Assembly: GCF_040409955.1 (NCBI RefSeq)
Contig: NZ_CP123387.1
Location: forward strand, 258,787-322,786
Reading direction: 5' to 3'
DNA length: 64,000 nt
Origin: Salipiger sp. H15
Lineage (GTDB): Bacteria > Pseudomonadota > Alphaproteobacteria > Rhodobacterales > Rhodobacteraceae
Positions 58,937-64,000 of this stretch are shown here, piece by piece. Within the stretch, counting starts at the first letter, position 1. The number at the start of each line of letters is the position of its first letter. Position numbers and translations under genes: made by a program. Below the pieces are notes generated by a model. The model searched no databases. It worked only from the letters and a program-made list of their open reading frames with translations, and had not been told where the DNA came from.

Positions 58937-59677
58937 TCAGTGCGTGTCGTCGCGGTCCCGGTTGTGGTCCCGCTTGTGATCGACGACGCCGCGCGTGCCG
59001 AGAAACCGGCGCGCGCTCTCCACGGCCGCGAGGATCTGGTCGCGCACCTCGCGGGTGTGCAGCCGGACCTTGCGGGCCGCCTCGTCCGCGTCGCCGGCGG
59101 CGACGAGGTCGAGAATTTCGGTATGTTCCTGCCAGGCGGTCTCGCGCTGCGCCGCGTCGCTGGCCAGGAGCCAGCGCAGCCGCAGCGCGCGGCCCACCGC
59201 GGCGCGCACGGCGTCGCGCAGGAAGGGGTTGCCCGAGAGCGCCGCCAGCTCGACATGCACGTCGAGCCCCGAGGCGAGCCAGTCCTCGACGCGGAAATCG
59301 GTGCGGCCGCGGTCGATGGTGCGGCGCAGCGCCGCGAGGTCCTCGGGCCGCGCGCGCCGGCAGGCAAGCCGCACGGCGGTGTCTTCCAGCTCTTCGCGGA
59401 ATTCGAAGAGGTCGCGGATCTCCTGCAGGTCGATGGGCGCGATCACGTAGCCGCCACGCGGGTCGCGGTCGACCAGCCCCTCGGCGATCAGCGCCGCCAG
59501 CGCCGCGCGGATCGGCGTGCGCGACATGCCGTAGCGCTCCTGCAGGCTGCGTTCCGAGACGGGTTCACCGGGCGCAAAGGCCATCGACAGGATGTCCCTG
59601 CGGATATCCTGGAGCGCGCGTTCCGCCTGCGGCAATGCCGCGTTTTCCGCCGCCTCGTCGGTGCTCATGGTCTGCAT
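58937..59677 (-). CDS. GntR-family transcriptional regulator (FCD subfamily)
   Basis: A 246-residue regulator. Winged helix-turn-helix at about 20-85 (PVSERSLQERYGMSRTPIRAALAAL, VDRDPRGGYVIAP) followed by an FCD domain (LFEFREELEDTAVRLACRR, LDVHVELAALSG, EHTEILDLVAAGD). The C-terminal tail is unusual, His/Asp/Arg-rich (HKRDHNRDRDDTH). The ATG at 59677 has GGAGG four bases ahead; a second ATG at 59668 is possible. It diverges from the lyase/CoA-transferase genes with the palindrome at 59694 between. Confidence 0.87.
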   Translation of the reverse strand: MQTMSTDEAAENAALPQAERALQDIRRDILSMAFAPGEPVSERSLQERYGMSRTPIRAALAALIAEGLVDRDPRGGYVIAPIDLQEIRDLFEFREELEDTAVRLACRRARPEDLAALRRTIDRGRTDFRVEDWLASGLDVHVELAALSGNPFLRDAVRAAVGRALRLRWLLASDAAQRETAWQEHTEILDLVAAGDADEAARKVRLHTREVRDQILAAVESARRFLGTRGVVDHKRDHNRDRDDTH

Positions 59678-59693
59678 TGACCCTCCCTGCATC

Positions 59694-59707
59694 GGTGGTA
59701 TACCACC
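59694..59707. promoter_or_regulatory. Perfect 14-bp palindrome, GntR operator
   Basis: GGTGGTATACCACC is a perfect palindrome 16 bases upstream of the GntR start and 38 bases upstream of the lyase gene. TGGTATACCA is a known core type for FCD-GntR regulators. A related half-site (GGTAGACCACA) follows at about 59711. It should control both divergent transcripts. Confidence 0.78.
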
Positions 59708-59744
59708 TCGGTAGACCACATCAACAGCTTTTGGAGGAGGGCTC

Positions 59745-60710
59745 ATGACGCAGGTCACGCTGGAGGGATTCCCCGAGAGAGTGCGCATCGTGGATGTCGG
59801 CCCCCGCGACGGGCTGCAGGCCTGGCCGGCGCCGGTGCGCACGGATGTGAAGATCGAGATGATCAACGGGCTGATCGCGGCGGGCGTGCCGCAGCTCGAG
59901 GTGACCTCCTTCGTCGCGCCGCGCGCCGTGCCCAACATGGCCGATGCCGCCGAGGTCATGGCCGCCATCGACCGCAGCCGCGGCGCCGAGCTGACCGCGC
60001 TGGTGCCCAACGCCCGCGGCGCCGCCCGCGCCATCGAGGCCGGAGTGGACGCGATGGTGGTGTTCCTCTCGGCCTCCGAGAGCCACAACCAGGCCAACGT
60101 GAACTGCGCCCGCGACGTCTCGCTCGCCGCCGCCGCCGAGATCGCGCGGATGGGGCAGGAGGCGGGAGTCGCGGTCTACGGCGCCATCGCCACCGCCTTC
60201 GGCTGCCCCTTCGAGGGCGACGTGCCGGTGGCGGACATCCTGCACGTGGCCAGGGCCTACGCGGACAACGGCATCACCAGGATCACGCTCGGTGACACCA
60301 CCGGCATGGCGACGCCGCGGCTGGTGCAGGAGCGCTGCCGCGCGCTTGCGGCCGAGCTGCCCGAGGCCGATGTCGCGCTGCATTTCCACAACACCCGCGG
60401 GGTGGGGCTCGCCTGCGCCTATGCCGGGCTGCTCGAGGGCATCACCCGCTACGAGGCCAGCGTCGCCGGGATCGGCGGCTGCCCCTTCGCGCCCGGCGCG
60501 ACCGGCAACGCCTGCACCGAGGATCTGGTCTACATGCTGCATGAAAGCGGGGTCGAGACCGGCATCGATCTCGACGCGCTCATCGCCGTCGCGCAGCGCA
60601 CCGAGGCGGCGCTGGGGCAGAAGCTGCCGGGGCAGGTGATGAAGGCCGGGCCGCGCCTGCGCCAGTACGGGCGCGACGAGGTCCGTTCGTCGAGCGGGAG
60701 CCGCGCATGA
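59745..60710 (+). CDS. Hydroxymethylglutaryl-CoA lyase
   Basis: Cleaves 3-hydroxy-3-methylglutaryl-CoA (or a related 3-hydroxy-3-methyl acyl-CoA such as citramalyl-type) into acetyl-CoA and a ketone product. The 321-residue barrel enzyme has VDVGPRDGLQ with the metal/substrate Arg21-Asp22, metal-binding HFHN (His213, His215), and the signature ASVAGIGGCPFAPGATGN with catalytic Cys246. Length is normal. GGAGG stands eight bases before the ATG. It overlaps the CoA-transferase gene by four bases, so the CoA-ester is probably made and cleaved in sequence. Confidence 0.92.
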   Translation: MTQVTLEGFPERVRIVDVGPRDGLQAWPAPVRTDVKIEMINGLIAAGVPQLEVTSFVAPRAVPNMADAAEVMAAIDRSRGAELTALVPNARGAARAIEAGVDAMVVFLSASESHNQANVNCARDVSLAAAAEIARMGQEAGVAVYGAIATAFGCPFEGDVPVADILHVARAYADNGITRITLGDTTGMATPRLVQERCRALAAELPEADVALHFHNTRGVGLACAYAGLLEGITRYEASVAGIGGCPFAPGATGNACTEDLVYMLHESGVETGIDLDALIAVAQRTEAALGQKLPGQVMKAGPRLRQYGRDEVRSSSGSRA

Positions 60711-61873
60711 GCCCTGCCGAGCTGAAGCCGCCGCTCGACGGCATCCGCGTCATCGACCTCACGCGCGTGCTCTCGGGGCCGTTCTGCTCGATGCTGCTCG
60801 GCGACATGGGCGCCGAGGTGATCAAGATCGAGAGCCCCGGCGGCGATCCGGTGCGCGGGCAGGGCCACCACAAGAACGGCTTTTCCTGGTATTTCGCGGG
60901 GTTCAACCGCAACAAGAAATCCGTGGTGCTCGATCTCTACTCGGACGAGGGGCGCGACGCGCTGGCGCAGCTGCTCGAGACCGCCGACGTGCTGGTCGAG
61001 AACTTCCGCCCCGGCGTGCTGGCGCGCATGGGTTTCCCGCCGGAGCGGCTCGACGAGATCAACCCGCGCCTCGTGGTGGCCAGCGTCAACGGCTTCGGCT
61101 CGACCGGGCCCTACACCGACCGCCCCGCCTTCGACTTCATCGCGCAGGCGATGAGCGGGTTCATGAGCGTCAACGGCCCCGAGGGCACGCCGCCGCTGCG
61201 CGCCGCGCAGCCGGTGACCGACCTCGTCGCCGGGCTCTACACCGCCTTCGGCATCGTCTCGGCGCTGCACGGGCGCAACCGCGACGGGGAGGGGCAGGCG
61301 GTCGAGACCTCGATGGTCAACGGCGTGCTGAGCATGATGGCCTATCTCGCCTCCGAGCATTTCGTCACCGGCGAGAACCCGCAGCGCACCGGCAACGACC
61401 ACCCGCTGGTGGCGCCCTACGGGCTTTACGACACCGCCGACGGGCAGATCGCCATCGCCGCCTCGAACGACCAGGTGCTGGGCCGGCTGCTGGCCGAGAT
61501 CGGCCTGCCGGATCTGCTGTCCGACCCGCGGTTCGACAGCAATGACAAGCGCTTCGCCCGCCGCGAGGAGTTGCACGGCATCCTCGACGCGGCGCTGGCG
61601 CATGACACGCGCGAGAACTGGATCGCGCGCCTCAACCGGGCGGGTGTGCCGACCGGCAAGATCCAGACGCTGAAGGAGGTCTTCGCCGACCCGCAGATCC
61701 AGGCGCAGGAGATGGCGATCGACGTGCCGCATGGCGACGACCGCGGCATGGTGCGGATGCTGGGCTTCCCGGTGAAGCTGAGCCGCACCCCCTGCGAGGC
61801 CCGGCTGCCCGCGCCCCGGCTCGGCGAGCACACCGAGGAGGTGCTGGCGGCGCTGCGCGCGCACCAGGGCTAG
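60707..61873 (+). CDS. Class III CoA-transferase (CaiB/BaiF family)
   Basis: A 388-residue family III CoA-transferase that moves CoA from an acyl-CoA donor (often succinyl-CoA) to a carboxylic acid. Motifs are VIDLTRVLSGPFCSMLLGDMGAEVIKIESPGGDPVR at the N-terminus, KKSVVLDLYSDEGRDAL, VLVENFRPGVLARMGF, and the catalytic Asp143 in DRPAFDFIAQAMSGFM. Its stop (TAG) is within a CTAG shared with the remnant SDR on the other strand. Coupled to HMG-CoA lyase, it would activate 3-hydroxy-3-methylglutarate or a similar acid. Confidence 0.9.
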   Translation: MSPAELKPPLDGIRVIDLTRVLSGPFCSMLLGDMGAEVIKIESPGGDPVRGQGHHKNGFSWYFAGFNRNKKSVVLDLYSDEGRDALAQLLETADVLVENFRPGVLARMGFPPERLDEINPRLVVASVNGFGSTGPYTDRPAFDFIAQAMSGFMSVNGPEGTPPLRAAQPVTDLVAGLYTAFGIVSALHGRNRDGEGQAVETSMVNGVLSMMAYLASEHFVTGENPQRTGNDHPLVAPYGLYDTADGQIAIAASNDQVLGRLLAEIGLPDLLSDPRFDSNDKRFARREELHGILDAALAHDTRENWIARLNRAGVPTGKIQTLKEVFADPQIQAQEMAIDVPHGDDRGMVRMLGFPVKLSRTPCEARLPAPRLGEHTEEVLAALRAHQG

Positions 61874-62110
61874 CTCAGGACCTCGGAAACGGCTCCCGGC
61901 GCGCCGCGACCGGCACTGTTCATCAGGATGTCGATCCCGCCGAACGTGCTGACCGGCGCTTCGATTATCGCTTCCACCGAGACGCTGTCCCGGACATCGA
62001 CCTCGATGGCACTGGCGGAGTTTCCGATTTGGTCCGCGATGCCCCTGGCCTTCGTTGCGTCACGGTCGGCGACAACCACCTGGCCAAGCCGAAGCGCGGC
62101 ACCTCGGCCG
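61870..62110 (-). pseudogene. Truncated SDR-family remnant
   Basis: About 80 codons match the N-terminal half of a short-chain dehydrogenase (QVVVADRDATKARGIADQ, ending near FGGIDILMNSAGRG). The glycine-rich TGxxxGxG motif is disrupted and the catalytic domain is missing: the frame stops at the CoA-transferase boundary. It is clearly a broken gene. Confidence 0.75.
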
Positions 62111-62191
62111 GGATCACCCCGAAAGCGCTCCGCATCGACCGGATGGCGGCGGATGCGGAGGCTCAACGCCACGCGGCGTGCGGGAAGTTGC

Positions 62192-62869
62192 GTTTTCGCG
62201 ATTGGTAATGCCCATCACAACGGACCGTTGTGGCTCGATGTGGAGACCTTTGCGGACGCTGGACTGATCACCCTGTCTGTCGTGAACAGCGCAACCTATG
62301 TTGTTCCTTTTAGCGCGCGGAAGCCTGTCTACGGGACGAAGCCCATGGCATTCGCGGTACCGCGTGCCGACGGCTCGGTACTGATGTTCGATCAGGCGAC
62401 CGCGGCAATGGCAAATGGCGAAGTGCGCATAGCCGCGAAGGAGGGTCGGCAATTGCCCGAAGGCGTCGGACTTGACGCGCAGGGCCAGCCAACTCGCGAT
62501 CCTCTGAAAGTCCTGGATGGAGGTGCACTCCTGCCGTTCGGTGGTCACAAGGGGTCTCAGATTGCAATGATGATCGACTTGCTGGCGGGGGCGCTGACCG
62601 GCAGCAACTTTTCGCATCAAGTCGACTGGTCAGGATATCCCGGTGCCGAGTCCGCCTACACGGGGCAAACTTTCATCGTGATCGATCCCGCGAAGGCCAA
62701 TTCAGCCACGCCATTCAGTTCTCGGGTGGAGGAGTTGGTTCGGAAGCTCTCCGAAGCAGGGCAGACACGTCTCCCAGGAGACACCCGAAAGCAGGCACGC
62801 GCGCGATCCGAGGCTGAAGGCATCAAGATCGATGCGGAAACATACTCGGAGCTTCTTGCATTGGCCTGA
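62192..62869 (+). pseudogene. 5'-truncated malate/L-lactate dehydrogenase-type (Ldh2) gene
   Basis: About 225 codons match the C-terminal two-thirds of the Ldh_2 family (delta1-pyrroline/piperideine-2-carboxylate reductase, ureidoglycolate or malate dehydrogenases). The NAHHNGPLWLDVETFADAGL start, KPVYGTKPMAFAVPRADG, FDQATAAMANGEVRIAAKEG and GALLPFGGHKGSQIAMMIDL blocks are all present. The N-terminal 100 or so residues and start codon are missing and are replaced by sequence antisense to the SDR remnant. The catalytic His in AIGNAHHNG is kept, but without the N-terminus the protein would not be made. Confidence 0.8.
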
Positions 62870-63005
62870 CGCAGAAAGAAGCTGGAGCCAGAAATCTGCC
62901 TCGTCCCGCATCACCTTGTTGCGTCAGACGCTCTGTAGCTGAGTGGGCCCCCTTATTTCAGATCGAGGCACTGGAAAAGTAATCGCGCGCGCCTTGCGTA
63001 ATCCG

Positions 63006-63434
63006 CTACAGCCACCCCACCAGTATCGGTACGAGGAAGCTTGTCAGTACGGCGTTCAGCGCCATTCCGATCCCGGCATAGGCGCCGGCGACAGGGTTCA
63101 CCTGAAACGCGCGAGCCGTCCCGATGCCATGCGCGGCAACACCAACTGCAAAGCCGCGCGCGCGCCAGTCCTTGATGCCGAGTGCGTCCATCAGCGGCGT
63201 GATGGTGATCGCCCCAATGATCCCCGTCAGGATCACAAGCGTGGCTGTCAAAGTTGGCAATCCCCCAAGCGCTTCCGAAATCCCCAGTGCCACCGGGGCC
63301 GTTGTGGACTTGGGTGCGAGTGACAGGACAACCACATCCGGCAACCCCAGGAGCTTGGCGATCAGGATCGCCGAGGTGGCAGCGACAACAGATCCGACGA
63401 ACAATGCGGCAAAGAGCGACGCTTTGAGAAATCT
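63006..63434 (-). pseudogene. 5'-truncated LrgB-family gene
   Basis: 143 codons match the C-terminal 60% of an LrgB/CidB-type membrane protein (SLAPKSTTAPVALGISEALG, TGIIGAITITPLMDALGIKD, RARGFAVGVAAHGIGTARAF with the conserved AAHGIGTARA, then ALNAVLTSFLVPILVG). Family length is about 230-240 residues. The frame meets a stop at 63435-63437 just where the homology ends, so the N-terminal half is gone. No LrgA is next to it. Confidence 0.8.
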
Positions 63435-63437
63435 TCA

Positions 63438-63886
63438 GGCCAGGCGCCGAGCGTCGGCGCGTTGCAAGTCGTCCCCCCGAAAAGGATGTATCCATCGCAC
63501 GCGTCGCGCTCCAGCAGCTGCAGGCTGAGCTGATCCGGGGCCTTTCCTGCGGCGCCGACCAACCGGAGCTGAATCCCGAGATGTAAACAGGCGTCTGATG
63601 CACCGCAGAGGAACTCACCCATTCGGGGTCGGCGATCCTGCGCTCCGGTGGACCGATCAAGATCAGTCCAACGATCGGCACACCGTTCGATGCATGCCGT
63701 GATCCGTTGCTGGCGCTCCTCGAGGGCTTTTTGAATTGGCTCTCCAAGCTGAAGACCAATCCATGGAAAAGGGGCTGGCCGAATTTGAGGGAGCCGGCCA
63801 GGCCAGGGGTCAGCGGGCCGGGAAGAAGAAGAAGCCCGCTGGGGTGATGGCACCCTGCAAGACGAGTTTCAGGGCGGGGCGGGCGT
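63438..63886. other. Unassigned sequence between gene remnants
   Basis: 449 bases. Minus-strand frames stay open in part but switch between frames without a clear family hit. One stretch (LGIQLRLVGAAGK, and RDACDGYILFGG) is faintly reminiscent of LacI-type ligand domains, but not enough to call it. Probably further degraded DNA. Confidence 0.35.
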
Positions 63887-64000
63887 ACCGCCAACCGCCC
63901 GATCACCTCTCTGCAGGACTTCCAGAACCTGAAATTGCGGGTCATCCAGGCACCGGCATTTGTGGAGTCGTATCAGGCGCTTGGCGCCCAGCCCACGCCC
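63887..64000 (+). pseudogene. Fragment of a TRAP DctP-type substrate-binding protein (runs off the window)
   Basis: 38 codons to the right edge read as TANRPITSLQDFQNLKLRV and then the IQAPAFVESYQALGAQPTP segment. This matches the conserved DctP block RPIxSxxDLxGLKxRVxxxPxxxxxxxALGAxPxP, including the carboxylate-binding Arg. The same frame has a stop at 63845-63847, and no signal peptide or N-terminal 100 residues lie upstream, so the gene is 5'-truncated. Its C-terminal part may continue beyond the window. Confidence 0.7.

Noticed and set aside
63438..63886. LacI-regulator-like remnant
   Set aside because: Two short stretches resemble LacI-type ligand domains but frames shift and no DNA-binding domain is seen.
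1..64000. CRISPR arrays, tRNA, rRNA, replication origin or phage genes
   Set aside because: I looked for regularly spaced repeats, cloverleaf and rRNA signatures and typical replication or phage proteins on both strands and saw none.

Overview
The window reads as high-GC alphaproteobacterial DNA, most likely Rhodobacterales (Roseobacter-type). This is an inference from the gene mix (TRAP, TAXI and tripartite tricarboxylate importers, FCD-type GntR regulators, DUF1028/RidA cassettes) and from codon use. I found no rRNA, tRNA, replication, ribosomal or other core gene. The whole stretch is accessory catabolic DNA, plausibly from a chromid, megaplasmid or metabolic island, but the sequence does not prove which.

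Layout, left to right. (1) 1-6519: a sugar-acid locus on the minus strand with a DctPQM TRAP importer (DctM cut by the window edge), an L-idonate-type dehydrogenase, a gluconate-5-dehydrogenase-type SDR and an enolase-superfamily dehydratase. A divergent GntR gene and its probable operator control it. (2) 6591-24260: two large divergent operons. The minus arm has ten genes: an NMT1/THI5-type ABC importer, nucleoside hydrolase, cupin, M20 carbamoylase-type amidase, alpha/beta hydrolase, PLP aminotransferase and an SDR with an altered catalytic motif. The plus arm has a CUT1-type sugar ABC importer, class II aldolase, NtaA-type flavin monooxygenase, a second alpha/beta hydrolase and a GntR regulator. 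I recognise no known pathway with this combination. It is the best candidate for an undescribed catabolic system. (3) 24360-32309: a TAXI-TRAP importer, a LysR gene and a divergent tartrate-type operon with two tandem tartrate-dehydrogenase paralogues and a glycerate kinase/hydroxypyruvate reductase. (4) 32734-43622: a long minus-strand array of LysR, DUF1028, RidA, GST, quinone oxidoreductase and a polyamine-type ABC importer, preceded by GhrA-type reductase, an AroQ homologue lacking catalytic residues, and a flavin monooxygenase. (5) 44096-52331: an FMN alpha-hydroxyacid oxidase, an IS5-type transposase scrap, a TctABC importer with a ThDP enzyme, a GntR gene and a VOC protein. (6) 52813-55706: a tannase/feruloyl-esterase-type protein and an aldo/keto reductase diverging around a perfect 18-bp TetR-like palindrome. 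(7) 55962-61873: a second TctABC, a GntR gene and a divergent HMG-CoA-lyase plus class III CoA-transferase pair. (8) 61870-64000: a gene graveyard with truncated SDR, Ldh2, LrgB and DctP-type genes.

The common theme is a row of 'importer + dedicated regulator + short enzyme set' modules for organic acids and nitrogenous compounds. Each is tightly packed with ATGA or TGATG overlaps, and hairpin terminators separate several of them. Substrates are inferred from family and context only and were not tested.
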